DNA of 64,000 nt from Diphasiastrum complanatum (GCA_029204225.1 CM055113.1:5168647-5232646); one strand, 5' to 3'. Shown: positions 46,736 through 59,052, numbered from the stretch's first letter. The notes: generated by a model from the sequence alone, not told the origin. Made by a program: numbers and translations.

Positions 46736-47230
46736 ATGTCAAGGAACTGCTATTGGACTCATGATCCTTGCCACTCTGTTGATCATTCTGGCTTCTACAA
46801 TATTCCACATCCGCAAGATGCAAAATTATCTGCAAAGGTATGATCGAACATCACATGGACCAAATCATCTTAAAGACCCAGATTCAGGAAACATGCTTGA
46901 TGGGTGCGTACTCTAATCTATTCTCTCAGCCCTCGCGTGTGTCCTCCTGCGATGATATTTTCTCTGATTCGTCTGTGTTTGCAGGTCATCATTCGCCTGC
47001 ATTCATACTTGCAACAAAATCGCTCCAACTGCAACTCCAGATCTCATAAAAGTAAGCTTAAACGGCTCAGACAGAGTATCTGCGAGCATAGCTCATTTAA
47101 ACAAAAAGTTAGAGATGAGGAAGCTGCTCTAGCTGAGGTGAGATCTTCAACAGATTGATCATAGATTTGAGACTAAAGTTGGAGCGTTTAGATCTTGACT
47201 CATACCAAAAAGGACAGACATATATATGAG
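46736..47230 (+). pseudogene. BAP31-like gene fragment, copy 4
   Basis: Duplicate of copy 3 with no visible difference. Downstream the non-coding part runs further (to about 47625) than in copy 3, showing which unit keeps the original right border. Confidence 0.55.
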
Positions 47231-47624
47231 TCTATTGCTATTGTATACGTCTTTCCAGAGATCATAATCCTCCAAAAACAGCCGATCATGTGCGTCTCAC
47301 CCACAACAACCTTTGCATGCAATGACAGTGAAGACCCTGAAAATGGCAAGAAACGAAAAATGTGATGGCAAAACAGAGAATATCCTGAAATGGCAAAAGA
47401 CGTGAACTCAGACTGGAATGCCACATCATGCCACATCAAAAGAAAACCCACGTGTCAACCTCTACATGATCAAGCACCCTCAACCAAAATATATATAAAT
47501 ATTTAAAAAAGAAAAAATGAAAAAGCAATAGCTACAAAAAGAAATCTAAAAAATAGTCAGTCTATTGATAATTGCTATATATGTCTTACTGAGAAAAATT
47601 TAAAATACAAATTCAAAATATTTA

Positions 47625-48040
47625 CATCATAGGACTAAATCCAATTGCAGAATGCTTCGCACTATGATATGCAAACTGAACCATTGAAGTACATTTTCCT
47701 ATCACCTAGAGACATATGCTCTAAGCATATCCTCCATCGACTGGTTGGTAAGTTCGGTATGCCCATTGGATTCTAGGTGACCATACGATGCTATACGAAT
47801 AGTAGTTTCCAGTCTTTCAAAGACCGATTGTTGAAACCTGTCTGCGAACTTAAAATCACGATGACCAACCATATCATTTGGTAAACAAAACAGCCTGAAC
47901 AACTTCTCAGTGAAAAGTTGGGCAAGCTTTGAAACCTTGATAGTAGTCTTTGCTGGAATAAATTATGCCATCTCATTTAGCCTGTCAACCACAACCCAAA
48001 TGGCATCATCACTCTTCCCAAATTTATTGAAATTCTTTCC
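47625..48040 (-). pseudogene. Ty3/gypsy integrase core scrap (minus strand)
   Basis: DDAIWVVVDRLNEMA, LPNDMVGHRDFKFADRFQQS, TTIRIASYGHLESNGHTELT, NQSMEDMLRAYVS and FAYHSAKHSAIGFSP follow the gypsy integrase core in order, with the catalytic aspartates (VVVDRL, GHRD) and the glutamate (SMEDML) still in place. There is a stop after NEMA. The chromodomain or C-terminal part and reverse transcriptase are missing. It is from a gypsy lineage other than the gag-bearing elements next to it. Confidence 0.9.
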
Positions 48041-48066
48041 CATTTATTATCGGAAATTTCAACGGA

Positions 48067-48435
48067 TGTAACAGGCCAACTGTTACAAGTAATGTTTGAT
48101 TGTTAACCCCAAATGGTATTTTAAATGGGATAATCAAGGCCAAGTCTACGTGCTATGAGTAGGGGCTTATTCTCAGTAGTGATAGTCTAAGTTAGAGTTT
48201 GACTCTAGTCAATGGTATATGTGCATGAACATGTGCACTATTTGTATTTTGTGTTGTAGCAGATTGACATGATTCTCTCCAGGCTTCAGCTAAAAGTCTA
48301 TATAATGGGTACCTGCGCCCCTCTCTAGTATGTTGAACCTTGGTAGAGACTTAAAAAGTGGACGAATCTCTACATCCCTATACTACACCTGTAAGTAGAT
48401 CTAGCCACCGCACACACTAGAAATACTTCCAACAT
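48067..48435 (+). mobile_element. Ty3/gypsy 5' LTR, composite
   Basis: It ends ...ACTTCCAACA before a tRNA-Asp primer site. The last 100 bases (48334-48435) match 3458-3561; the upstream part, with a TATA-like CTATATAATGG near 48299 and a possible start TGTAACAGGCC, does not match the other LTR. Either the LTR is recombinant or one of the two lost its U3. Confidence 0.55.
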
Positions 48436-48448
48436 TGGCACCGTTGCC
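48436..48448 (+). promoter_or_regulatory. Gypsy primer-binding site, tRNA-Asp type with one mismatch
   Basis: TGGCACCGTTGCC has a G-to-A change at a CpG relative to the site at 3562, as expected from methylcytosine deamination on the other strand. Confidence 0.85.
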
Positions 48449-49283
48449 GCTTTTTAAGTATTTTTCTACCTAGATTCTTCTCCTTTTTCTTTTGTTTTTT
48501 GCTTCCGTGTTGTATGTTTACTTGTGTGCTTATCTCTATCTACCAACAAACAGCACACGTCGTCTCTCCAGGTCCTACACGAGCTACGGAGCAACTTCTC
48601 AAACCGGGGGGAAGCAACAAAAGAGTCAACTTGGGCATTTTCTTCAAAAGAAGTGACCCAAGTGACCTTTTTCACAACCAAAAAGGTATATCAGAATTTC
48701 CCAGTCTGTCTGCAGCCCTAACAGACCCTGATCTTTCATTTTATCACCTCCACAAATTGTGACCACAGTCAGATTTTGAGAAAACAGCCTAATATACTGT
48801 CAAAATCCCTTTTCTCATCAAAATCTTTGTCCTAAAATACGCCGACTTCACTGAGGCTAGATGTCATTAAGATCAGTCCTTCAGTAGCTCCGCGAATTCT
48901 ATCTCACAGATTTTGCCCGTTTACTGTCAGAACATCACATTTTTCTCTATATTCCCTATCTGCCAGTCAAACCTCTCTATTAGAATTCGCCATCCAGCCT
49001 AAGAATTCGTCCTCACAGCCATTTCTCTATACTATCCGCGAATTCTGAAATGCCAAAATTTTTCCAGCAAATCTAAAAAAATCACTATTTCGACATTCAT
49101 AAACCTTTTTCAGAATTCGTGAGTATTCTAGTTAGATTTATCTGCCTCTCCACGATTTCGCAGCCTGTCCGTGAATTCTATAACAATCAGAAAGACCAGT
49201 TTTTGTCCTACACTATCCATTCTACAAGCAAACTGCCCTTTTTGTCAAGTACAGTCATGCTCTGCTCATCTATATTCTGCATC

Positions 49284-50950
49284 ATGTCTCGCGACTGTGC
49301 TGAATCTTCCAATCCGACTCCTCCACAAATGGAACGAAGAATTTCACGTATCGATGCACCAAAGTATGATGGTGAATCTGACCCAGTCCGATTTCTCCAA
49401 GACTTTGATAATGCATGCCGTTTTTATGGAGATACCTCTGAAACTAAAAAGCTTCACCTATTTCCCATGGTACTCTATGGCACCGCCAAGGAGTGGTACT
49501 TGAATCTCGAAGCTCCTGATCTTGCTTCTTGGATCACCCTCAAGGACGCTCTCATCAAGCGTTTCAAACCATCCAAACTGACTCAGAGCCCGTTCATTCA
49601 AATTACTCATATCAAGATGCGTCGCAAAGAGTCTGTTCGAAAGTACATTGAGCGTTTTAAACGTCTCAAAGTAGAATGTGTTGATGAAAATATCACTGAA
49701 CAAATGGCCATAAAACTATTTTTACTTGGATTGCCAAAAAACATCCGCCGTGAACTAAAACCAGTTGACCTTTATGATCAACTTAAAGATGTGATGACTG
49801 ATGCTATCTGTGAAGAAGAGGAAGGTTCTGACGATGACTTTGACCATCGTAAAAAGAAATCTATGAATTCGGACCGTCTTGATCACCCGAAATCTGATAA
49901 TATTGCTCAGTCTTCTGAACTTCTACATCAAATGGAAACCTGGCAAAAAGCTCAACAATCTCATATGGATAAACTCATTGCCGATTTCCAAACCGCCATG
50001 AAACAGATTGCTGAGAAATCCTTTCCAGCAAGGGAAAATGTCTGGTGTCCAATCTACTCACAGCATCACACTGCTAATGAATGCCCTCAACTACAAAATC
50101 ATTTCCCAGCAGCCACCAGACCAACCATCTATCGAGCTTACTGCCCGTACCCTCCACAACACCTCTGCCACGACCAGGGGTTTACCAACCACGACCACCT
50201 GCACCAAATCAATATCCATCCCCACGTGAACAGTTTGTTGTTAACCAACTTGCCCCACAAAACGCTGTCCATTATCTTGATCCGAATACCATCGATCCGG
50301 CCACCTACTATGTGGAAGATAATACTCAACCGCAATACTCTTCTGAAACGGTTGTTTATTATACCTATGATTCTAATGCTCAACCAGTGGATCCCAATGC
50401 CCAGGCTTACAACCCAAACCAAGCTGTCTTTGCCGCACATCAACTACCCGCAATACGAGAATGCTTTATCTGTGCAGGTAAACATCCTAGTATTCGCTAC
50501 CAAGATAAACTCCGCTTTCCTCTAGCTTGTGAAAACTGTGGTATTGAACATCACGTGAAGGACTGCCCATCCCAATCTAAGCCAACCGCTCTTGCTTGTT
50601 CAGTGCAAGTAGAAACCTTACCAATCGAAACACATCCTGCTTGGGTCTTGACTCGGGCACAAACCCAACGCCAATCCCCTACACTTGCAACCAGCAAAAC
50701 TCAACCGCAAGCGGTTCCTCCAAGTGATGATTCAACCCCGATGGTTTATCCTCACCCATCTGAAAAAATTCAGCTGCATCATGAGTATCGCCAACAAATC
50801 CGCAATGCCGACCAACAATCTTCCTCTTCCCATAAAGTACCTCACAAGCCCTTTGAAAGCAAAACCCTTGAAGGTACCGAAGTCTGGGGAGATTTACTAC
50901 AAGCCAATGTCACCCTTCCCTTCCATGTACTCTGGAAACATGTTGGCTAG
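49284..50950 (+). pseudogene. Ty3/gypsy gag, nearly complete
   Basis: Frame 49119-50525 is open. The protein start is probably MSRDCAESSNPTPP at 49284. The gag domain reads RRISRIDAPKYDGESDPVRF, FPMVLYGTAKEWYLN, LKDALIKRFKPSKL, then RKYIERFKRLKVECVDENIT. A first knuckle-like motif (CPIYSQHHTANEC) has tyrosine for the second cysteine. The rest continues in frame +2 (50081-50950) with CFICAGKHPSIRY (last cysteine lost) and CENCGIEHHVKDC. Knuckles have the spacing CX2CX3HX4C. The frame switch near 50150 shows an indel. The leader 48449-49283 contains many agaattc-type repeats (cgcgaattct). Confidence 0.9.
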
Positions 50951-50995
50951 TGGAAACAACAGATCCAATCCAATACCACCACCACTATTGACGAG

Positions 50996-51337
50996 TTGCC
51001 TGAAATGCCCTTACATCTAACCAATCCACTCAGCGAACGAGGCAACATCAAAATCCCAGCTACCCATCATCAATCCCGTGAAGTTTTAGCAGTACTCGAT
51101 GGAGGTTTCGAGATTAATATCATTGCCACATCCCTCATGATGGAATGGAATCTGAGAGACAAGCTAGCCAAACCTACTTGTCAGCTTCGAATGACTGATC
51201 AAAGTGTGGTCCGACCTACAGGTTTCCTTCCGCACGTGCTGATCAAACTAGGAGGTCTCAAGTTTTCTGTTGATCTTGTAGTACTTGATATTCCCAATAA
51301 TGCCTATTCTTATGAATTACTACTTGGTCGTCTGTGA
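50996..51337 (+). pseudogene. Gypsy retropepsin domain
   Basis: VLAVLDGGFEINIIATSLM is the active-site block, with DGG in place of D(S/T)G. Then DQSVVRPTGFLPHVLIKLGG, FSVDLVVLDIPNN and YELLLGRL close the domain in the order of plant gypsy proteases. The frame stops just after LLGRL. Confidence 0.8.
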
Positions 51338-53045
51338 CTCACCAATGCACGAGTCGTTCATGACTAGAGCAAAGGCCGAGTCGCTTTTGGTAATTGTGAC
51401 AGTTTTGTCACCATTAACTCAACGGGTAAACTCAAACCTGCACGCATCCATGACGAGGGATCCTCAACCACCAACTCAGTATTTGAGCCATACCAGTCCA
51501 GCCATGAAAAGGGTCATTATGTTAAACCTACTAATATCATAAACTGGAGTCACAGTCTAGCTACCATTGATTGTGTGAATGTCGATTACTATGCTCAACA
51601 TCAGGATAATTGTACCTCTCCACACCCGATCAATCACGACCAATTATCTAATTTGGATACACCCATCATCAATATCAATTTTATTGATATTCTTCCACAC
51701 CATGATGAGTTGCTAAATGTTGCATGGCTATCTACTAATGAATCAGACGATTTATTCGTTGATGACGAGAACGTCTTACGAATTTAGAATTGCCCAGAAG
51801 ATATGGACATTTTTGATATTCAGATCCTCAACTATATGGAAGCACTTCCTCCAAAGACCTATCCGCAACATGCTTCCAAGGTGGAATTCGTTGCCAAGGT
51901 TGCATTTGAAAAACCTGAGACAAAATTTTACCGTCCCAAACGCCCACACTATCCATGGGATCTCTGTGAGGAGGAGACTATCTTTCAAATTGATAACGAG
52001 ATCCTCCATGACATACCAACTGTCTCTCTACCACCAAAACCTCAACCACGTGGTCATACTATGAAAGTGAAAATGAAAAAACCACTTCAAATTCAACCGC
52101 CGGGTGACCTCACAATTGTTCGGGAAGTTCCTGAAATTTCATCTAGCCCTACACCAGTCCCCGAAAAAGTACCATCTCGGCAAGATAAAGGCAAGGCCCC
52201 CCTCGAATCTCCAGCCCATGATGTTCCTGCATACTTTAAGGACTATACGATCGAGGATGTCACGAGCAAATTACCCCAAGCTCAACGTGAGCCCACTGGT
52301 AATTCACCCTACGAAGGCCCTGCACAAACCATAACCCTTTTCCTGAGTGAGCCAAATGATACCAACAAATATCTTGTCCACGTCGAAGCTCATCTCAATC
52401 GCAAACAACGAAGACTGCTTGAAAAGCTCCTACGAAAATATTGACATATCTTTGCCTGGACCTATAAAGACATGAAAGGCATCTCACCCCAAGTAGTTGT
52501 GCATCGTATCCCACTTAAACTGGGTGCGAGGCCCACTGCGAGTCGTCCATACAAATGCAATCCCATTTATAAGGCCAATATCAAAGAAGAATTACAACAC
52601 CTTTTAGACGCGAGATTTCTCTATGAAATTGAGCATACTGAGTGGGTCTCCCCAATTGTCATCGCCCCAAGAAAAATGGAAAACTCCAGATCTGTGTCAA
52701 TTTTAAGAAACTTAACGCCGTCACTGAACGTGATCATATTCCACTACCTTTCAGAGAATCCATCCTAGAAAGGCTAGCAGGAAATGAGGATTACTCCTTC
52801 TTAGATGGCTTTAGCGGATATAATATGATCCAAATCGCTGAAGAAGATCAACACAAAACCGCCTTTGCAGCATAATGGGGAACCTTCTGGTGGAAAGTCA
52901 TGTCTTTTGGTCTCTGCAATGCTACTCGCACCTTCCAACGTGTTATGCAAGCGGACTTTTCTCAGTAGATGGGCGATACCTTAGAAGTTTACTTGGACAA
53001 TTTAGGAGCACATTTCGAAGAAATACGTCATCTGTCTGTGCGCAT
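51338..53045 (+). pseudogene. Gypsy linker and truncated reverse transcriptase
   Basis: A linker frame (51803-52444) has ESPAHDVPAYFKDYTIEDVT and HVEAHLNRKQRRLLEKLL. After a stop come HIFAWTYKDMKGISPQVV, HRIPLKLGARPTASRPYKCN, EWVSPIVIAPRK, a frameshift, then CVNFKKLNAVTERDHIPLPF, DYSFLDGFSGYNMIQIAEED, QHKTAFAA, a stop, WGTFWWKVMSFGLCNATRTF and VYLDNLGAHFEE. The catalytic YxDD has become YLDN. Homology ends there at about 53045; RNase H and integrase are missing. The motif style fits the Athila/Tat side of plant gypsy elements, in agreement with the primer type. Confidence 0.9.
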
Positions 53046-53052
53046 AGTTATT

Positions 53053-53694
53053 TGATTGATTAGTTAAAAGTTAATAAAATGACTTTAGGCCTTTTTGCCA
53101 GACTTTTAATGTCGCAGGGCCTAAATGTCAAGTTAGTGAATAAAGTTGGGTTTCCCTCCAATTTTGATGGTTCCCACACTTTTTTTAATTTGAATAAAAA
53201 GAGAGGCAAGGCTGGACCAATAGGATTCAGAGGCCAGGGTCCTCCTCTCTACTATAAAAAGGGACCAACTCGAGTTTCTCCTCATGTTCATTTCCTCATT
53301 TCAATAAAGCATATTGGTTCTCTTTAGGAATGGATTGATGAATGTCCTTGCTCTTCCTTTCTTCTCCTCCATTTCTCATGCTTTCTTTGGATTTTGCTAA
53401 TTGTTGGATCTGATCATTATTGGGATTGCTATTTCTTATGCTTTTTGTGGGAGAGAAAGGGAGAGAGAGAAGAGTAAGTTTCTATCATTGTTGTGGATTT
53501 AGGGTTAATGGAAGTAGGGTTAATGGATGAAGTGTTAATGGATGTTAGTGTTAGATCCTCCATTCATGTTAAAATCTGAACTATACTATCGCTCTCATGG
53601 GAACGAACCTACGCGTGACAACTAACTCTGTCTCTTTGATGCTAGATTGACTAGATCTTGGATTCAAGTTAGGCAAGGAAAGAAACCCACTACA
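53053..53694 (+). mobile_element. Ty3/gypsy 5' LTR of a second element
   Basis: It ends ACCCACTACA before a primer site. It includes a TATA box (53253-53260) and a poly(A) signal AATAAA (53303-53308), about 45 bases apart, with a GA run at 53455-53475. It directly follows the truncated reverse transcriptase of the previous element, so it may have inserted there. The start (near TGATTGATTAG) is approximate. Confidence 0.75.
53253..53260 (+). promoter_or_regulatory. LTR TATA box
   Basis: TATAAAAA in CTACTATAAAAAGGGACC, a strong TATA context, in the expected U3 position of the LTR. Confidence 0.8.
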
Positions 53695-53698
53695 ATTT

Positions 53699-53716
53699 TG
53701 GTGCCGTTGCTGGGGA
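53699..53716 (+). promoter_or_regulatory. Gypsy primer-binding site, tRNA-Asp type, two C-to-T changes
   Basis: TGGTGCCGTTGCTGGGGA differs from the canonical site at two C positions, both now T. Confidence 0.88.
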
Positions 53717-54789
53717 GCTACGCCACTTTTTCAGTTTGTAGCATGTTTGGCTGATGGTTAGCTTGCATTAGGCATCTTGTCGTGGCATGAATAGTGTTAA
53801 ATTTTCATTTTAGGATTAGTTTGGGATTGATTTTGCTTGATTTGAGTGGATTTGCTTGTTTAAAATCTAATCTGATTATTAAACAAGGAAAGCTATTCAG
53901 ATCACCAATCTTAAGATCCATTTGGATCTGAGATATCAGAGAAAATAACAAAAATCGGTCAAATGTACCAAATTTGGTCAAAAAGAGACAAAAAGCGAGC
54001 TCAAAACTTTTTACCCTCTTTCTGGAAACCTTCGCCGAGTTGCAGACACCTTCGGTTTTGTCTACAAAACCTTTAGTTCGAAGGGAGAAGATTAATTCCC
54101 AGCAGATTTCCATAAACATCAGAAAACCCACCAAAAAAACACCAAAAATTATCAAAACCCTAAAAAAGCAAAACAAGAACCTTCGCCCGATTCACTGTGC
54201 TTAGATGTGATTCAGATCTATCTACTGCCAGGTCGGCAAAGAATAATACCAAAAATAGAAAGGTTTTCAGAGGATCAGTTGTCATATTGTCATATTTTTG
54301 CCAAAAAAGGTCACTTTTTTGCAAAAATACCAGTATTACTCTTGATCCTTTGCCAGAACCTTCGCCGAATTTCCAGAACATTCTATCTATAGTAAACTAC
54401 TATTTTTGAGTTCGACAAAGATTCTTCTTAATCAGATCACAAAAATCTTGATTTTTCCCCTTGCCATATTACAAAAACAGTATTTGCTTGTGTCAGAAAC
54501 CTTTGTCCGGTTGTCTATAGTTTTATCTGTGTCAGATCTTTCATCTGAGAAGTCGGCAAAGGTTATTTCCCAAGAAATCGCCAGAAAAATTTTCAGAGAG
54601 TTTTTATCCCAAAATAGCACTGTTGAACCTTCGCCGAGACAACCTTCACCTAGAGAACCTTCACCAGTCCTATTTTAAGTTTATGATTTTCCAGATCAAG
54701 TCTTTGTCAAAATTTGGATCAAATCTGATATATTCAAAATTGGACTCCGAGAGATTTATCATTTTTGAGAACTATCGATCGATCGAATT
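53717..54789 (+). other. Gypsy 5' leader
   Basis: Untranslated leader with recurring phrases aaccttcgccga, agaaaacc and tcggcaaag; the recurrence resembles that at 13628-15120. Several short frames are not conserved. Confidence 0.65.
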
Positions 54790-56290
54790 TTGGCTAGGTT
54801 TTCATCATATAGAATCATAGTCTTGAAAAGTGGAATAGCTCCACAGGAGGTCAATCCAATTAGTGTTAGAAGAGCACCCCGATTGGATTTACCCAAATAT
54901 AATGGATTAACAGATCCAGTTAGATTTCTTCATATCTATGCTGAATCCTGTGAGATCTATGGTGAGATTTATCCTCAAGATAAACTTAAGCTGTTTCCTA
55001 TGGCCTTAACAATCGCAGCACAAGATTGGTACTATAACCAAGATGAAACTGAGTGTATAGATTGGGAGGTTGTTAAACGAGCCCTTATCACACGGTTCAA
55101 ACCGCGGAAGTTTATGGAAGACCCTTTCCTACTTTTAAGTAAAATTAAAATGGGAAAGCAGAAAATGGTTGAAGATTACATCGAAAGGGTGAAACGTCTT
55201 AGATCTCAATGTGAGCCTAAGCTGATTAATAAAAATATCATGATTATGTGGTTTTTGTCAGGTCAACCTAAACGGATCAGACGTGAGCTGAAACGCCATA
55301 ATGAGTAAGCACTTTTGCAAAATGCGATGGATGATGCAATTCGGGAGGAGGACGAACATTCAGATGATGAGCCAAATGTCAGTATGTTGCCTTATACAGC
55401 AGGGCAGACTACTACGACATCCACCACTATTGCATCAACGAATGCCAATGCTACTGCAGAAATGATGCTCAATCAGTTCGAGAAACTTGGGAAGACCCAG
55501 CAGAAACAGATGGAAAAGTTGTAGTTGCAATTTGATGAGAAGATCAAAGCATTGGAAAATTTCCACGGAGAAGCAAACAAGAAATCAGTGTTTGCCATCT
55601 GTGTAATTCACATGACCATGAGACTGCCTTTTACAACTTCAACCCTCGGATAATTCAGCAATGGTATGCCCAGATGGGATATCGAGATCCACCGTATGGA
55701 GGCAATCCAGCAGCAAGACTGCGACAATCTACTCTTGGATATCCGGAACGTCTAGCGTTGCCTGCCCCACCAAAACACTCCGCTCCTCCTACCAATTTGA
55801 TGGAACCAGAACCTTACGGAAGTGCTGAGCAATGGAGCTATGGTAATGATCAGGAAGTAGGATCTTCCGAATAGTATGCCATTTATGTTGCCGCTCAACA
55901 ACAAGCCTCGAGAAATTGGGCTAGAGCAGCACTTGGATGCTTTGCATGTGGAAAAAATCACAGAGTTGCAGAATGCCCAGATAAAGGAAAATCTGTAACA
56001 TTATGTCGTGACTGTGGATATGGGCATTGCTATAAAGACTGTCCAACAAGACCAAAGCCACCACCAGCTATAGCACCTGTAAATTTGATAACAATTAAGC
56101 AAGGATCGGTAGCTCAGAATAAACCAAGTGCACCCTTAATGGTGGTCACCATAGCACAAAAGCAAAAAGAATCAGTAGTGGATTCAGTACCTGCTGATTC
56201 TATACCATTGAACGATACACCAACAACATCGGGAGTCTATCCAAATCTTAATACAGAAAAACGAAGATATCAGGATATGAGATAGTGGAT
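54790..56290 (+). pseudogene. Ty3/gypsy gag of the second element
   Basis: RRAPRLDLPKYNGLTDPVRF, LKLFPMALTIAAQDWYYNQD, VVKRALITRFKPRKFMEDPF, VEDYIERVKRLRSQCEPKLI and GQPKRIRRELKRHNE make the gag domain, followed by a stop. Frames 55315-55524 and onward give an acidic, threonine-rich tail, then CFACGKNHRVAEC and CRDCGYGHCYKDC, two perfect CX2CX3HX4C knuckles. APVNLITIKQ and SAPLMVVTIAQKQKES follow and are the source of the scrap at 7638. At least four stops are present. It is related to, but distinct from, the gag at 49284. Confidence 0.9.
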
Positions 56291-56760
56291 TAAACATCTG
56301 CAAGAAGAAGAGGAACTTGAAGCTGCTAAAGAAACAACTGAAGTTCGGTCTTCACCATTGCAGCCCCAAAGAAATTTATGTATGAATATGAATGTTCAAT
56401 TACATCATCACGAAGAACCTTTCAAGATGACTGAACCGGAAGCACTGCATACAAAATTACTCATGAATATTTTGTCTATCAAGATCAATATTTCATTGGG
56501 AGAGTTCCTAAAGTTGGTGCCAAAAGCAAAAGAAGTCTTAGCGCAAACGTTAGCTCAAGAAGAATCAGAAGACCATCAGGAGCCATTTTTTGTGCTAGAT
56601 TTGAAGAATCTAACGATGTACTCCATGTTGGAGCTGCTTGGGAAAGTGAACAAAAGAATATCACTATGTCGATACAACATAGACAATTTTCTAAAGAAGC
56701 AGCCGTGATAGATGGCAGTTCAGGAGTTAAATGGCGCTGAATCGATATTAGGAGCGAAAT
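56291..56760 (+). pseudogene. Gypsy gag-protease junction, truncated
   Basis: An open frame (56358-56708) reads TKLLMNILSIKINISLGEFL, VLDLKNLTMYSMLELLGKVN, the typical segment before gypsy protease. In the next frame KEAAVIDGSSGV is the start of the protease active site (DGG/DGS type). The sequence then decays, and no reverse transcriptase follows. Confidence 0.7.
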
Positions 56761-57405
56761 CTGCATAAGTACTGGAGCAAACAAGGAGGTCGTAAAATGT
56801 TCCATGTTCGGAATGAGCATTTATATAGGATTTGGCTGATGGGATGCGTGGCCATCATAAAAATTTTCAATAATGATTGGGTATGGCTCAGGTTATGTTA
56901 ACCTCAAAATCAATGCCCTTTTGATTCGTGGATATCCATAATTTTTTTTTTTTGGGCTGCGAATCGATGGGCGCATGTCTAGAAATTTGTGCCCATAAAT
57001 TATGGATTTTCGTGCCAACTTTTGTCATTATGAATACTAAATGTGCATGCTTTTCAGCCCCACGTGTAGGCAATCTATTGGGCACCATTTTTTGGGACAA
57101 TCAACCCGTTGAATATAGAACAAGTGTACGATTGGGATTTAGGCCCTACATCTATATATACAAAAGTGGCGTGAAGTCGGTTCTTTTTTCCCCTTCTTGC
57201 CTCTTTTTGCTCACATAATTTATGTTCGTTGTTCTCCGTGGTGGAGTATCGATTGAACGCGCGTGCTTCGTTGCTGCATATTCCATCACTTCTCCTACGT
57301 GTTGAACCGATATCAGCCATAGGTCTGCTGGTGTACTACCGATATTGAATCAACATGCAGTTTTTATCATCATTTCCGTATCAATCATGTCTACGCACGT
57401 TGAAA
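56761..57405. other. Unassigned sequence with promoter-like spot
   Basis: No domain is seen. CTATATATACAAAAG near 57154 is a strong TATA-like element about 250 bases upstream of the unknown repeated ORF at 57412, so it may be its promoter or part of an LTR. Confidence 0.35.
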
Positions 57406-57411
57406 TGATAT

Positions 57412-57880
57412 GTGGATTTTTTTCTTCAGCATTACTATTTGTATATGCCTTCCTTTGCATCTTCGGAAGATAAACTTAGGGAATTTTTGGCTATCAGTGA
57501 AATTTACGCTGAACAAATTGATCACCTTATTTCCCTTTTCTTGTCTACTTTTGATATTGATAAGTTTGTTTCTGAGAATCGTTTTCAGCTTGTTGATCTT
57601 CTTGAAATTTGGTCATGTAATTACAACCCCTCATATAGATATAGACAACTGTAGTTATGTTCATTTTACAAATCTTGTACATTCACAACCATCTTCCAAA
57701 CAAAAGCACGATAGAAAATACAAGAAATTACATGACAACTTCAAAAAAATTACTCATTGTAGTATTCACAAAAGACAATGTCGTCTTCTTATGAAAGGCA
57801 TGGCATTTATTTTTTCTGTTGAAGTACAAGAAGATGAACCCATTGGTTCATCTTCATTAGAATTACTGAAATATCCTAGA
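57412..57880 (+). other. Unidentified repeated ORF, start-containing copy
   Basis: Frame 57412-57654 gives MPSFASSEDKLREFLAISEI and DKFVSENRFQLVDLLEIW, then in another frame SYVHFTNLVHSQPSSKQKHD and MAFIFSVEVQEDEPIGSSSL. The second half matches 28430-28640. It ends at LLK, where an LTR-like repeat begins at about 57880. Together the two copies suggest one larger acidic protein of an unknown element. I cannot name it. Confidence 0.4.
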
Positions 57881-58059
57881 ATGCATGTTGCAAAGTAGGT
57901 GGGAGGTAGATGGTACATGGCTTAATCTTGACTTTTATTTACATATAGTTTTTCATTGTCACAACTTGGGAATTCACCCAAGTGCAATCTTCCTAGGAAA
58001 AAGCCAAAGTATATGCCCATCTTGTTTTGCATAATAGTCATTGATTCATTGGCACTTTT

Positions 58060-58185
58060 TTCTAGAGGTTGCCCATCATCAATCATGGTCATTTCCATTT
58101 TTTTTTATACAGGTTGCCCATCCTCAATCACGGTCATTGGCATTTTTTTCTAGAGGTTGCCCATCGTCAATCATGGTGGATAGGG
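58060..58185 (+). repeat. Three imperfect tandem units with ctagaggttgcccatc
   Basis: Units of about 48-50 bp around ggttgcccatc(a/c/g)tcaatca occur at 58067, 58114 and 58157. The other LTR copy (near 60195) has only one unit, so the expansion is specific to the truncated LTR. Confidence 0.85.
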
Positions 58186-59040
58186 TCAAAATGGTCATGA
58201 CTTTAATGTCACATATATCATCATTCATAATTCAAAAATTTCCTTTACAAGTGTTGTCTTTACAAAACTTAATCTTTCCCTTATTCTATGCATTGGAGAA
58301 CTTTTACATTAAATCATAAGGAATAAAGATATTTCTTGTATTGGCTAAGATAAGCCATTTTCAAAATTATTTCAAATTTCATCTACTTAACTTATTCATG
58401 TCATGCAAAACTTCACCTTTATGTATTCAAGTCAAACAAATCTTGATACAACTCTTTTATATTGACGATTCTATTTCATCTTGCTTTTCAAAACATTCCT
58501 AGATCTACATTTAAAGCAATCCTTTGATTATAATGGACAATTGATGTGATTAAGAAAAAACTCCCCTTGTTTTACTAGTATAGCCTTCAAAGATTGAATG
58601 GCCGTGACTAGTTTCGGGTTGCATGATTTTGATATGCGCAACCTTCTGGTTCCCCGCAAGTAGGCATCCAGTGTTTCATTGTCGTTAGGTTCTTCGTCAT
58701 GCTGAGCATGAGTCTTTGTCTTCTTGATTCTTTCCATGCAGTACTTGTTTTTTGAAGCAAAAGGTCTTTTAAACATTGGATGAAGCTCTATGATTTGCTT
58801 ACTTTTGCTTTCATATCGATGACTTTCATGCACTGGAGTATTTTGTGAAGAGCTGTCCATCTTTGTAGGAGCAAAAGAACCTTCTTAGTTGTAGATGGTA
58901 TTTTCTTGTACTAAAGAAGTCTTATAAGGAAAAATGAAATAACAGCAGATGGGAAATCAATTCAAGAGTAAAGATCTAGAGTTCGATGGGTTGGAATCTA
59001 TAGAAACCCTCACAAGAAATTCACAAGGTATAAAACCTTA

Positions 59041-59052
59041 GCTCTGATACCA
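59041..59052 (-). promoter_or_regulatory. Primer-binding site, initiator tRNA-Met type
   Basis: GCTCTGATACCA on the plus strand is TGGTATCAGAGC on the minus strand, a perfect match to the common plant site. Confidence 0.92.

Noticed and set aside
58528-58860. Calling the 110-codon minus-strand ORF a gag gene
   Set aside because: It lies at the right distance from the primer site, but it has neither a gag domain nor a zinc knuckle.
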